This document shows positions 1 through 6,684 of a stretch of 9,881 bases of DNA, piece by piece. Each line of letters opens with the position of its first letter. Positions within the stretch are counted from its first letter, which is position 1. The notes beneath the pieces were generated by a model. It was not told where the DNA came from. It was given only the letters and a program-made list of their open reading frames with translations, and ran no database searches. Source of the stretch: DATAMF01 sp036260665 (GTDB lineage: Bacteria > Chloroflexota > Anaerolineae > Aggregatilineales > Aggregatilineaceae); assembly GCA_036260665.1 (NCBI GenBank), contig DATAMF010000154.1, positions 1 through 9,881 on the forward strand. The letters are read 5' to 3'. The position numbers and the translations under genes are program-made.

Positions 1-252
1 CCGCGCCAGCCCACAAATCACCGGACCATCCGGTGTGCCTACTTCATGCGCCACCCGGCGAACTCCTTCGAGATCGTCGGGTGACGCGGCGGGGAACCCC
101 GCTTCGATAATGTCTACGCCCAGGCGGGCCAACTGCCGGGCAATGTCAATTTTTTCGGCGCTGGTCAGGCTTGCCCCAGGTGATTGTTCGCCATCGCGCA
201 AGGTGGTGTCGAATATCCGAACTTGTTTCGAAAATACCCCAGACTCGTCCAT
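1..252 (-). CDS. leuA: 2-isopropylmalate synthase, N-terminal 84 residues (runs off left edge)
   Basis: LeuA condenses acetyl-CoA with 2-ketoisovalerate, the first committed step of leucine synthesis in the cytoplasm. The visible part is the start of the TIM barrel: FDTTLRDGEQSPG at residues 14-26 holds the catalytic Arg19 and the metal-binding Asp20, and EAGFPAASPDDLEGV follows near residues 56-70. The HxH metal motif and the C-terminal regulatory domain lie outside the window. The ATG at 252 is preferred because an AAAGGA stands about 9 nt upstream and the protein then begins shortly before the conserved barrel strand, as in other LeuA proteins. It follows ilvC after a 108-nt gap, much longer than the other gaps of this operon, and that gap contains a second, stronger Shine-Dalgarno belonging to another frame. 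Homocitrate or citramalate synthase share this N-terminus; the ilv context favours LeuA. Confidence 0.93.
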   Translation of the reverse strand, partial: MDESGVFSKQVRIFDTTLRDGEQSPGASLTSAEKIDIARQLARLGVDIIEAGFPAASPDDLEGVRRVAHEVGTPDGPVICGLAR

Positions 253-322
253 ACTGCTGTATCCTTTCGTAACGCTGCACAAGATCATCTGTCGTAAGAC
301 CATCAAGCCCATCTTCGGACAT
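146..322 (-). CDS. Possible 58-aa upstream ORF overlapping leuA out of frame
   Basis: Starting at the ATG at 322, ideally spaced behind the strong Shine-Dalgarno, a 58-codon frame begins MSEDGLDGLTTDDLVQRY and stops at 146, 107 nt inside leuA. About the first 23 codons are independent of leuA; the remainder is forced by the LeuA coding sequence in another frame. No family is recognised. It is not rich in Leu, Ile or Val and no terminator hairpin follows, so it is not another attenuator leader. It might feed ribosomes to the leuA start by coupling, compete with leuA initiation, or be a remnant whose real frame was shifted. It may also be fortuitous; only the ribosome binding site argues for it. 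Confidence 0.25.
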   Translation of the reverse strand: MSEDGLDGLTTDDLVQRYERIQQYGRVWGIFETSSDIRHHLARWRTITWGKPDQRRKN

Positions 323-326
323 CCGC

Positions 327-338
327 ATCACCTCCTTT
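327..338 (-). promoter_or_regulatory. Exceptionally strong Shine-Dalgarno, full anti-16S match
   Basis: The minus strand reads AAAGGAGGTGAT, the complete complement of the conserved 3' end of bacterial 16S rRNA. It is the best ribosome binding site in the window. It sits 8 nt (counted from GGAGG) before the ATG at 322, which is not in the leuA frame, and about 75 nt before the leuA start. Confidence 0.7.
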
Positions 339-360
339 GGGCTGCTATTGAATGACGTGT

Positions 361-1374
361 TTACTTGCCGTCCGGTACACGTTTCGCGTGCAAGAATGGC
401 ATCATATCGCGTAGTTGCATACCCACTTTTTCCACCATCAGGTTGCGCTCAATGGCGCGCGTCTGGTTAAATTCAGGCCGCCCCACTTGATTTTCGGCAA
501 TCCAGTTTTTTGCATACGTGCCATCTTGAATTTCTTCCAGCATTTTCTGCATTTCGGCTTTGGTTTCTTCTGTTACCAACCGCTCGCCGCCGTGATACCC
601 GCCGTGCTCGGCTGTATCCGATACCGAATACCACATATAGCTCATGCCACCCTGGTAGATCAGGTCTACAATCAGTTTCAGTTCGTGCAGGCATTCAAAA
701 TAGGCAATTTCCGGCTGGTAGCCAGCTTTGACCAGGGTTTCGAATCCAGCTTTAATCAGGGCTGTCACGCCGCCGCACAGAACCGCTTGTTCGCCAAACA
801 GATCCGTTTCAGTTTCTTCTGAAAATGTGGTTTCGATCACGCCCGCACGAGTGGCTCCCAGCGCCTTTGCATAGGCCAGCGCTTGCTCTTTGGCGTGGCC
901 GCTGGCGTTCTGTTCGACGGCCAGCAATGCCGGTGTACCGGCCCCTTCGGTGTAGAGTTCGCGGACGCGGTGACCGGGTGCTTTGGGCGCGATCATCGTG
1001 ACATCCACATCAGCAGGCGGCTTAATCTGTTGGTAGCGGATGTTAAAGCCGTGCGCGAACATCAGCGTATCGCCTGCCTTCAGATGCGGTGCAATGCTCT
1101 CAGCATACACTTTGGCCTGGACTGTATCCGGCAGCAGGATCATCACGACATCTGCCGCTGCGGCAGCATCAGCTACTGTTTTAACGACCAATCCATCCGC
1201 TTCCGCTTTGGCCCATGATGAACTGCCTTCGTACAGCCCTACAACGACATTTACCCCGCTGTCGTGCAGATTCAGCGCATGCGCATGTCCCTGGCTCCCA
1301 TAGCCGATGATGGCAACGGTTTTGCCATCAAGATATTTCGGATCAGCGTCCTGGTCGTAATAAAGTTTTGCCAC
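361..1374 (-). CDS. ilvC: Ketol-acid reductoisomerase (NAD(P)H, class I)
   Basis: IlvC isomerises and reduces 2-acetolactate or 2-aceto-2-hydroxybutyrate to the dihydroxy acids used by IlvD. Its 337 residues match the short class I form. The Rossmann motif GYGSQG is at 24-29, the cofactor loop GLYEGSSSW at 46-54, His108 in AHGFN and APKAPGHRVR at 129-138. The Mg-binding acids are Asp191 and Glu195 (TDLFGEQ) and Glu227 and Glu231 (ECLHELK), with substrate-binding Ser252 in SDTAEHGG. The cofactor loop has Tyr48-Glu49 where NADPH-specific enzymes often carry Arg, while Ser51-53 remain, so the cofactor preference is uncertain. The start is GTG at 1374, with AGGAG 9 nt upstream; that site overlaps the stop codon of ilvN (TAGGAG), suggesting translational coupling across the 12-nt gap. 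Confidence 0.97.
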   Translation of the reverse strand: MAKLYYDQDADPKYLDGKTVAIIGYGSQGHAHALNLHDSGVNVVVGLYEGSSSWAKAEADGLVVKTVADAAAAADVVMILLPDTVQAKVYAESIAPHLKAGDTLMFAHGFNIRYQQIKPPADVDVTMIAPKAPGHRVRELYTEGAGTPALLAVEQNASGHAKEQALAYAKALGATRAGVIETTFSEETETDLFGEQAVLCGGVTALIKAGFETLVKAGYQPEIAYFECLHELKLIVDLIYQGGMSYMWYSVSDTAEHGGYHGGERLVTEETKAEMQKMLEEIQDGTYAKNWIAENQVGRPEFNQTRAIERNLMVEKVGMQLRDMMPFLHAKRVPDGK

Positions 1375-1386
1375 GTTATTTTTCTC

Positions 1387-1935
1387 CTAGAGTACATTCG
1401 CCCACGAACTATGTCCGTTCCCATTGGAGCGGACCTCGTAATCAGCAGGGGCAAGCACATGCTCGCCCCGCGACATGGTGACGACGCCAGTCCGCACCAT
1501 TTCCATGATGCCAATTGGGCGCAGCAGTTCAACCATGCTGGTAATTTTTTCTTCGTCCCCCGTAACTTCCACAATCAATGTTTCCGGTGCTGCATCAACA
1601 ATCCGCGCGCGAAAGATGTCGCAAATCTGCACGACTTCGCTGCGTGTCTTGCTGTTCACTTTGACTTTGATCAGGGCGAGATCACGGCTGATACTGGGAA
1701 CCTCGGTTACTTCTTCGACCTGGATCACATTGATCAGCTTGTACAACTGCTTCTGTACCTGTTCGCCGTTCGCCTCCACGACAATGGTCATGCGTGAAAA
1801 GTGTGGCGATTCGGTACGTCCGACGGTCAAGCTGTCGATGTTAAAGTTTCGCCGTCTAAAGAGACTGGCGACCCGGTTCAGCACACCGGGTTTGTTTTCG
1901 ACCAGCGCCACTAATGTCTGCTTCGACCCGTTCAT
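1387..1935 (-). CDS. ilvN: Acetolactate synthase small (regulatory) subunit
   Basis: This subunit activates the catalytic IlvB protein and makes it sensitive to valine. The protein has 182 residues, the common two-domain form: an N-terminal ACT domain (about 6-80) and a C-terminal domain (about 85-165) typical of the family. Asn14 and Gly17 in ENKPGVLNRV, and Asn32 in RRNFNIDSLTVG, correspond to residues that form the valine site in characterised small subunits, so feedback inhibition is likely retained. The ATG at 1935 is chosen because AAGGGG lies 8 nt upstream and the protein then starts just before the first ACT strand; an in-frame ATG at 1962 would overlap ilvB and lacks a clear ribosome site. 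It follows ilvB by 16 nt and precedes ilvC by 12 nt. The numbering ilvN versus ilvH is a naming choice. Confidence 0.96.
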   Translation of the reverse strand: MNGSKQTLVALVENKPGVLNRVASLFRRRNFNIDSLTVGRTESPHFSRMTIVVEANGEQVQKQLYKLINVIQVEEVTEVPSISRDLALIKVKVNSKTRSEVVQICDIFRARIVDAAPETLIVEVTGDEEKITSMVELLRPIGIMEMVRTGVVTMSRGEHVLAPADYEVRSNGNGHSSWANVL

Positions 1936-1951
1936 TGAACAACCCCTTCTG

Positions 1952-3658
1952 TTAAACACCATCCGGCGATGGCAGCGGACGGCGGATCATGTTATGTAGG
2001 TCGGCCCCGGCTGGCACCATCGGATAAACAATGTCATGTTTTTCCACGCGAAATTCAATCAGGACTGGCCCATCGGTGACACTCTCCGCCCATTCGATTG
2101 CTGGACCGACTTCCGAGCGTTTAGTTACACGCCGCGCTGGAATACAATAGGCGTCAGCCAGTTTTACAAAGTCGGGCGTGTGCATAGGTGTGGCGTTGTA
2201 CCGCTCTTCGTAGAAGAATTCCTGCCACTGCCGCACCATGCCCAGATAGCCATTGTTGATGATGGCGATTTTCACCGGAACGTGTTCCTGCACTGCCGTT
2301 GCCAGTTCGGCCATCGTCATCTGGAAACCGCCATCGCCCGAAATTGCCCATACGTTACTGCTCTTCAATCCCATCGCTGCCCCAATCGCTGCCGGGAGTC
2401 CAAATCCCATCGTTCCCAGCCCGCCCGATGTGATCAGGGTATGGGGGCGATCATGCAGGTAATACTGTGCTTCCCACATCTGGTGCTGCCCCACATCGGT
2501 GACAATCACCGCATTGCCTTTGGTGGCTTTCCACATATCGTGGATCACGTGGGCTGCCATCAACCGCTCGCCTACATCCTGGTTCACAATGTCGCGCTCG
2601 TCAGCGTCTTCCATCCAATCCCGAATTTGTGCCCACCATTCCTTATGTTCCTTGTTAGGAGTTTGAGGGAGCAGTTGGCCGAGTACCGTTTTGACATCGC
2701 CCACGATTCCGAGATCCGCATGTACATTTTTGTGAATTTCCGACGAGTCAATATCAACATGGATTTTCTTGGCATTCGGCGCGTAGGTCTTGAGGTTGCC
2801 GGTTACGCGATCATCAAACCGCATTCCGAACGCCAACAGCAAATCCGCATTCTGAATGGCAAGATTGGCGTATCCAGTGCCATGCATGCCCATCATCCCT
2901 AACGAGAGCGGGTGTGTTTCAGGGAGACCGCCTTTACCGAGCAGGGTTAGGGCATAGGGGATGCGCGCTTTTTCCGCGAATTCCAATACTTCTCGGCTGG
3001 CCCCCGACATCAATATGCCATGCCCCGCCAGGATAACTGGACGTTTAGCTTCTTTAATCAATTCCAAAGCAGCTTCGATTTGTTCGTGGGTAGCTTTCAT
3101 ACCGGGTTGGTAGCCGAGCAGTCGTATTTCGTCTTCGGGATACACAAACTCAGTTTTGGCATTCTGCACATCTTTGGGAATGTCGATCAAGACCGGACCG
3201 GGCCGTCCGCTGCGCGCAATATAAAATGCCTCGCGGATGGTGTAGGCCAATTCTTCAACATTGTAGACAAGATAGTTGTGTTTCGTGACAGGCAGTGTTA
3301 CTCCGGTCACGTCCGCTTCCTGAAACGCGTCTGTGCCGATTAGTGCCGAAGCAACTTGTCCCGTGATGCACACAATCGGAGACGAGTCCATCATCGCAGT
3401 AGCAATGCCCGTTACCAGATTCGTTGCGCCCGGTCCCGATGTTGCAATTGCCACGCCCACTTTGCCTGTTGCTCGCGCATAACCATCAGCGGCATGGGCC
3501 GCGCTTTGTTCATGGCGTACCAGCACATGATGCAGTTGGGGATATTTGGTCAGAGTATCATAGAACGGCAGAATGGCTCCACCGGGATACCCATACATGA
3601 CATCGACGCCTTCGCGTAAAAGACATTCGAAGATAATTTCTGCGCCTGTGAGTTTCAT
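1952..3658 (-). CDS. ilvB: Acetolactate synthase large (catalytic) subunit
   Basis: IlvB is the thiamine-diphosphate and FAD enzyme that condenses two pyruvates, or pyruvate and 2-ketobutyrate, the first common step to valine, leucine and isoleucine. Its 568 residues cover the standard three domains. The N-terminal pyrimidine-binding domain carries the catalytic Glu50 (VRHEQSAAHAADGYARATG) and YGYPGGAILPFYD at 22-34. The central FAD-binding domain includes GMMGMHGTGYAN. The C-terminal diphosphate-binding domain has the GDGGF motif from 441 ending in NN at 468-469, followed by GMVRQWQEFFY. The C-terminus VYPMVPAGADLHNMI is characteristic of anabolic AHAS rather than catabolic AlsS. The next gene is its regulatory subunit, which supports the anabolic role. 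The ribosome site is mediocre (AGAGGA about 13 nt upstream), overlapping the ilvE stop region; ilvE ends 17 nt before. Confidence 0.97.
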   Translation of the reverse strand: MKLTGAEIIFECLLREGVDVMYGYPGGAILPFYDTLTKYPQLHHVLVRHEQSAAHAADGYARATGKVGVAIATSGPGATNLVTGIATAMMDSSPIVCITGQVASALIGTDAFQEADVTGVTLPVTKHNYLVYNVEELAYTIREAFYIARSGRPGPVLIDIPKDVQNAKTEFVYPEDEIRLLGYQPGMKATHEQIEAALELIKEAKRPVILAGHGILMSGASREVLEFAEKARIPYALTLLGKGGLPETHPLSLGMMGMHGTGYANLAIQNADLLLAFGMRFDDRVTGNLKTYAPNAKKIHVDIDSSEIHKNVHADLGIVGDVKTVLGQLLPQTPNKEHKEWWAQIRDWMEDADERDIVNQDVGERLMAAHVIHDMWKATKGNAVIVTDVGQHQMWEAQYYLHDRPHTLITSGGLGTMGFGLPAAIGAAMGLKSSNVWAISGDGGFQMTMAELATAVQEHVPVKIAIINNGYLGMVRQWQEFFYEERYNATPMHTPDFVKLADAYCIPARRVTKRSEVGPAIEWAESVTDGPVLIEFRVEKHDIVYPMVPAGADLHNMIRRPLPSPDGV

Positions 3659-3675
3659 AGCTTTATCTTTATCCT

Positions 3676-4638
3676 CTATCTGCCATCAAAACTGCGGACG
3701 AGATCATTCGCCACATTTTCGACGTAGACTGGGGTCAGCCAGCCAAAACGATCCGGCATCTTACCACTGGTAATGCCGAAGAAATGATCCTGAATGCGCT
3801 TGGTGATCGGCCCGCGTTCCCCTTTGCCAACTTGAATGCGATCCACGCTGCGCACCGGGGTGATTTCGGCTGCTGTGCCCGTCAGAAAAATTTCATCCGC
3901 GATATACAGCATTTCGCGCGGGATCATCATTTCTTTGATCTCGTAACCAAGGACATCGGCCAGTTCGAAAACACACCGTCGTGTAATGCCCCCCAGGATC
4001 GAGGACGACAGCGCGGGCGTATAGATAATGCCGTCAATGACCAGAAAGATATTTTCGCCTGAGCCTTCGCTGACATACCCATTCGTATCCAGGCACAGCC
4101 CTTCATCAAACCCATTATCTCTGGCTTCCATTGCAATAAACTGGCTGTTGATATACTGCCCACCGATCTTTGCCAGGGCCGGCATCGTATCCTGTGCCAT
4201 GCGCCGCCACGAGCTGACCATGGCATTGATGCCTTTTTCGATTCCCTCGGCCCCCAGGTACCGCCCCCACTCAATCGCAAACACGACGACTTCCGTTGGA
4301 TTGCCCCGACCTTCCAGCCCAAAGGCCCCTGTCCCCCGAAAAACTAAGGGCCGGATATAGCAGCTTTGCAGTTGGTTGCGCCGAACAACATCGAGCGTAA
4401 CCTGAGTGATTTCTTCGGGTGTATACGGCACTTCCATCCGTGCGATTTTGGCGGAATGGAACAGCCGGTCAATATGCGACTTCAGGCACAGTACGGCTGG
4501 ACCTTCAGGCGTGGAATAAGCACGCAGCCCTTCAAATGCACTCGACCCATAATGCAGCGCGTGCGTACTAACATGGACTTTGGCATCATCCCATGCCACC
4601 CAGTTTCCACTCTGCCAAATCCAGTTCGTTGTTTTCAT
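3676..4638 (-). CDS. ilvE: Branched-chain amino acid aminotransferase (fold type IV PLP)
   Basis: IlvE makes the final reversible transfer of an amino group from glutamate to the keto acids of valine, isoleucine and leucine. The 320-residue protein has the class IV layout: HALHYGSSAFEGLRAY at 27-41, RPLVFRGTGAFGL near 96-108, the Schiff-base lysine Lys157 in LAKIGGQYINS, YVSEGSGENIF at 188-198 (the PLP-binding Glu lies in this block), ILGGITR, and FLTGTAAEITPVRSV near the end. D-amino-acid transaminases and aminodeoxychorismate lyases share the fold, but the length, the motifs and the position inside an ilv operon favour the branched-chain enzyme. The ATG at 4638 has GAGGAG 8 nt upstream; ilvD stops 23 nt before it. 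Confidence 0.95.
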   Translation of the reverse strand: MKTTNWIWQSGNWVAWDDAKVHVSTHALHYGSSAFEGLRAYSTPEGPAVLCLKSHIDRLFHSAKIARMEVPYTPEEITQVTLDVVRRNQLQSCYIRPLVFRGTGAFGLEGRGNPTEVVVFAIEWGRYLGAEGIEKGINAMVSSWRRMAQDTMPALAKIGGQYINSQFIAMEARDNGFDEGLCLDTNGYVSEGSGENIFLVIDGIIYTPALSSSILGGITRRCVFELADVLGYEIKEMMIPREMLYIADEIFLTGTAAEITPVRSVDRIQVGKGERGPITKRIQDHFFGITSGKMPDRFGWLTPVYVENVANDLVRSFDGR

Positions 4639-4661
4639 CTCAGTGTCTCCTCACAGGCTGG

Positions 4662-6320
4662 CTAGTCTAGAAAAACGGCACCGGTACTGGCGCTGCTGAC
4701 CAAACGGGCATAGCGGCGCAGCCAGCGACTTTCGATATTTGTTTCAAACGGCGGCAATTCGGCCAAACGCCGCTGCACTTCCGCCGGGTCAACCAGTAAA
4801 TTCAATGTTCGTGCTTCCAAATTGATGTCGATGAGATCGCCCGGTTGGACTACCGCCAGCGGGCCGCGTGCCGCCGCTTCAGGGCTGACATGCCCGATGG
4901 AAATCCCCCGGCTTCCGCCCGAGAACCGCCCATCCGTCACCAGCGCGACACTTTCCCCCAATCCCATCCCCTGAATCTGAGCAGTCGGCCCTAACATTTC
5001 CTGCATCCCTGGTCCGCCTTGTGGGCCTTCGTAGCGGATGACGACCACATCACCCGCCTGCACTTCCCGATTCAGGATGCCATACGATGCTGCTTCTTCA
5101 CTCTCATAAACGCGCGCCGGGCCGCAGTGATGTTGCATCTGCTCTGGTACCGCAGCCGTTTTGATGACCGCCCCCTGGGGAGCCAGACTGCCGAAGAGAA
5201 CCGCTAATCCCCCAGTTTCGTGATAGGGATTTTCTTTTGACCGGATCACTTCGTAATCTTTGATCTCGGCGGTAGCGATATTTTCTCCGAGTGTTTTTCC
5301 CGTCACCGTGATGCGATCCAGGTGCAGTGAGTTAGCAATTTCTTTCAGAATAGCGGGTACACCCCCTGCGCGATGAACATCTTCCATATGCCAGTTTGAA
5401 GCGGGGCTGACCTTGCAGATATGCGGCACGCGTGCAGCCACTTGATTGATTTGATCCAGCGGATACTCAATCCCCGCTTCATAGGCGAGCGCCAGCGTAT
5501 GCAGTACGGTGTTGGTGCTGCCGCCCATCGCCATGTCCAGTGCGAAAGCGTCATCTATCACTTCGCGGGAAATAAAACGGCGCGCCGTCAAGTTCTGCTC
5601 AATGAGAAACATGATCTGGCGCGCCGCCTGTTGAGCGAGTGCCGTCCGTTCGGAAGTCTGAGCCAGTGCCGAGCCATTGTAGGGCAGGGCCAATCCCAGA
5701 GCTTCCATCAGACAGTTCATGGAGTTGGCCGTGAACATGCCGGAGCACGATCCGCACGATGGACAGCCAAAATCTTCCAGCGTTTTCAATTCAGCTTCAT
5801 CAATGCGCCCCGCTTTATAGGCACCTACGCCCTCGAACACGCTAATCAGGTCTATCGCTCGCCCATCGGGTGTTTTGCCCGCCGCCATCGGCCCGCCGCT
5901 GACAAAAATGGTGGGAATATCCACCCGCATCGCGCCCATCAGCATACCGGGCACGATTTTGTCGCAGTTGGGAATACAGATCATGCCGTCGAAGGCGTGC
6001 GCCATGATCATCGTTTCCACCGAATCCGCAATCAGTTCGCGGCTCGGCAGCGAGAAATTCATGCCAATATGCCCCATGGCAATGCCATCATCGACCCCGA
6101 TGGTATTAAATTCAAAGGGGACACCGCCTGCCTCGCGCACCGCCTGTTTGATCACCTGCCCGAAGGCCTGTAGATGGACATGTCCTGGAATGATGTCAAT
6201 ATAGGAGTTCACAATGGCGATAAACGGCTTGCCCATATCCGCATCAGTAACACCTGTTGCCTTCAACAGACTGCGATGGGGGGCACGTTCGAAACCTTTT
6301 TTAATCCGATCAGAGCGCAT
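4662..6320 (-). CDS. ilvD: Dihydroxyacid dehydratase (Fe-S)
   Basis: IlvD removes water from the dihydroxy acids to give 2-ketoisovalerate and 2-keto-3-methylvalerate. The 552-residue protein shows the ILVD/EDD family signatures: CIPNCDKIVPGMLMGAMR from 115 (Cys119), CPSCGSCSGMFTANSMNC at 186-203, AMGGSTNTVLHTLA near 260, HMEDVHRAGG, GPQGGPGMQEML and TDGRFSGGSRGISIGHVSPEA. Near residue 45 it reads PGHVHL, as in the E. coli enzyme, where the [2Fe-2S] plant/cyanobacterial type has a third cysteine. By analogy this points to an oxygen-sensitive [4Fe-4S] cluster. It is the first structural gene of the operon. The ATG at 6320 has AAGGA 9 nt upstream and lies 17 nt after the second attenuator terminator, so its expression should depend on read-through there. 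Phosphogluconate dehydratase (Edd) is longer and out of context. Confidence 0.97.
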   Translation of the reverse strand: MRSDRIKKGFERAPHRSLLKATGVTDADMGKPFIAIVNSYIDIIPGHVHLQAFGQVIKQAVREAGGVPFEFNTIGVDDGIAMGHIGMNFSLPSRELIADSVETMIMAHAFDGMICIPNCDKIVPGMLMGAMRVDIPTIFVSGGPMAAGKTPDGRAIDLISVFEGVGAYKAGRIDEAELKTLEDFGCPSCGSCSGMFTANSMNCLMEALGLALPYNGSALAQTSERTALAQQAARQIMFLIEQNLTARRFISREVIDDAFALDMAMGGSTNTVLHTLALAYEAGIEYPLDQINQVAARVPHICKVSPASNWHMEDVHRAGGVPAILKEIANSLHLDRITVTGKTLGENIATAEIKDYEVIRSKENPYHETGGLAVLFGSLAPQGAVIKTAAVPEQMQHHCGPARVYESEEAASYGILNREVQAGDVVVIRYEGPQGGPGMQEMLGPTAQIQGMGLGESVALVTDGRFSGGSRGISIGHVSPEAAARGPLAVVQPGDLIDINLEARTLNLLVDPAEVQRRLAELPPFETNIESRWLRRYARLVSSASTGAVFLD

Positions 6321-6337
6321 AATCCTTAGTCCTTTTT

Positions 6338-6372
6338 AAGAAAAAGCCACCCGGCTTGAGTTGGGTGGCTTT
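6338..6372 (-). terminator. Attenuator 2 terminator hairpin in front of ilvD
   Basis: On the minus strand AAAGCCACCC (6372-6363) pairs perfectly over 10 bp with GGGTGGCTTT (6352-6343), around a 10-nt loop, and the run TTTTTCTT forms the tail. This is the textbook shape of an intrinsic terminator. Its 5' arm is the same sequence that pairs with 6445-6432 in the antiterminator, so the two folds exclude each other. Confidence 0.88.
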
Positions 6373-6445
6373 GGTGGGTTTCCTTTTCTACTTTTGTGCG
6401 CTGCCTTTTACTTTCCTTGGCTTTGCACATGAACCACCCCAACTC
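6358..6445 (-). promoter_or_regulatory. Attenuator 2 antiterminator pairing (2:3)
   Basis: GAGTTGGGGTGGTT (6445-6432) can pair with AGCCACCCAACTC (6370-6358) over 13 bp, with one bulged G and one G-U pair. Using the 5' arm of the terminator in this way would block termination. The 6445-6432 segment lies inside the leader-2 ORF downstream of its BCAA codons: a ribosome stalled on those codons leaves it free to pair, whereas a ribosome that reads on to the stop at 6408 covers it. Confidence 0.8.
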
Positions 6446-6527
6446 GTGATACCCCCTTCTCAATAACGAGAAGGAGGCTAATTACGATAACAAGAGCCAG
6501 GAGGTTGTACAGTACTGCCGCGTTCAT
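6408..6527 (-). CDS. Leader peptide 2 of the ilv operon (39 aa, BCAA-rich)
   Basis: The ORF starts with ATG at 6527 behind GAAGGA spaced by 7 nt, a good ribosome site, and ends with TAA at 6408. Of its 39 residues 19 are Val (9), Leu (7) or Ile (3); residues 9-22 read LLALVIVISLLLVI, followed by EKG. This is the hallmark of leader peptides such as E. coli IlvL, where slow decoding of charged-tRNA-limited codons sets the RNA fold. The peptide itself needs no function. The ORF is longer than strictly needed and reads through the 5' strand of the antiterminator. The hydrophobic run alone could suggest a small membrane protein, but the alternating RNA folds around it favour attenuation. Confidence 0.88.
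   Translation of the reverse strand: MNAAVLYNLLALVIVISLLLVIEKGVSRVGVVHVQSQGK
6452..6477 (-). other. Hairpin inside leader 2 coding region
   Basis: CCTCCTTCTC (6477-6468) pairs with GAGAAGGGGG (6461-6452) over 10 bp (one G-U) with a GTTATT loop. It covers codons 18-25, the end of the BCAA run. In known attenuators an early hairpin pauses RNA polymerase so that the ribosome can catch up; this is the obvious candidate for that role. Confidence 0.65.
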
Positions 6528-6540
6528 CAATTGTTCCTTC

Positions 6541-6576
6541 GAAACGAAGAAGCCCCCCGTATGTTGGGAGGCTTCT
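6541..6576 (-). terminator. Attenuator 1 terminator hairpin
   Basis: AGAAGCCTCCC (6576-6566) pairs with GGGGGGCTTCT (6558-6548) over 11 bp, including one G-U, around the loop AACATAC. The tail TCGTTTC is poorer in T than that of terminator 2, so it may be leakier. The arm segment CTCCC is shared with the antiterminator 6561-6620, so the two folds exclude each other. Confidence 0.8.
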
Positions 6577-6620
6577 GGTAGTTTTTACCTAGATTTGCTC
6601 TGTCTGAGCGCTCCCAACAC
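6561..6620 (-). promoter_or_regulatory. Attenuator 1 antiterminator pairing (2:3)
   Basis: GTGTTGGGAG (6620-6611), directly after the leader-1 stop codon, can pair with CTCCCAACAT (6570-6561) over 10 bp, nine of them Watson-Crick. A ribosome that reaches the stop at 6622 would cover the 5' strand and favour the terminator. A ribosome stalled at the Leu/Val/Ile codons upstream would leave it free. Confidence 0.75.
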
Positions 6621-6621
6621 G

Positions 6622-6684
6622 TTATCCCTCGTCTACAATGACGAGGCTAATAAGGGACAGGAGATTCAAACGTACGTTTTTCAT
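6622..6684 (-). CDS. Leader peptide 1 of the ilv operon (20 aa, BCAA-rich)
   Basis: ATG at 6684 to TAA at 6622 encodes 20 residues, 10 of them branched-chain (5 Leu, 3 Val, 2 Ile); residues 8-17 read LLSLISLVIV. The start lies about 30 nt after the predicted transcription start. No good Shine-Dalgarno is visible directly upstream (only AAGG near 6711-6714), so initiation may be weak or depend on the short 5' end. Its stop codon abuts the 5' strand of the antiterminator, the geometry expected for ribosome-controlled attenuation. The codons ATT-AGC-CTC (6651-6643) recur in frame in leader 2. Confidence 0.82.
   Translation of the reverse strand: MKNVRLNLLSLISLVIVDEG
6627..6646 (-). other. Hairpin inside leader 1 coding region
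   Basis: CCTCGTC (6646-6640) pairs perfectly with GACGAGG (6633-6627) around the 6-nt loop ATTGTA. It occupies the same relative place as the hairpin in leader 2 and is likewise a candidate polymerase pause signal. Confidence 0.6.

Noticed and set aside
253..312. Longer LeuA starting at 312
   Set aside because: The extension (MGLMVLRQMILC...) does not resemble LeuA N-termini and the start lies 18 nt from the strong Shine-Dalgarno; the ATG at 252 has its own site. Not fully excluded.
1936..1962. Upstream ATG for ilvN at 1962 (nine extra residues)
   Set aside because: It would overlap the end of ilvB, has no good Shine-Dalgarno and adds residues before the ACT domain that the family lacks.
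2036..2902. 288-codon open frame on the plus strand opposite ilvB
   Set aside because: It is antisense to a fully conserved enzyme gene and its translation has no recognisable domain; a shadow of codon usage, as are similar frames opposite ilvD and the oxidoreductase.
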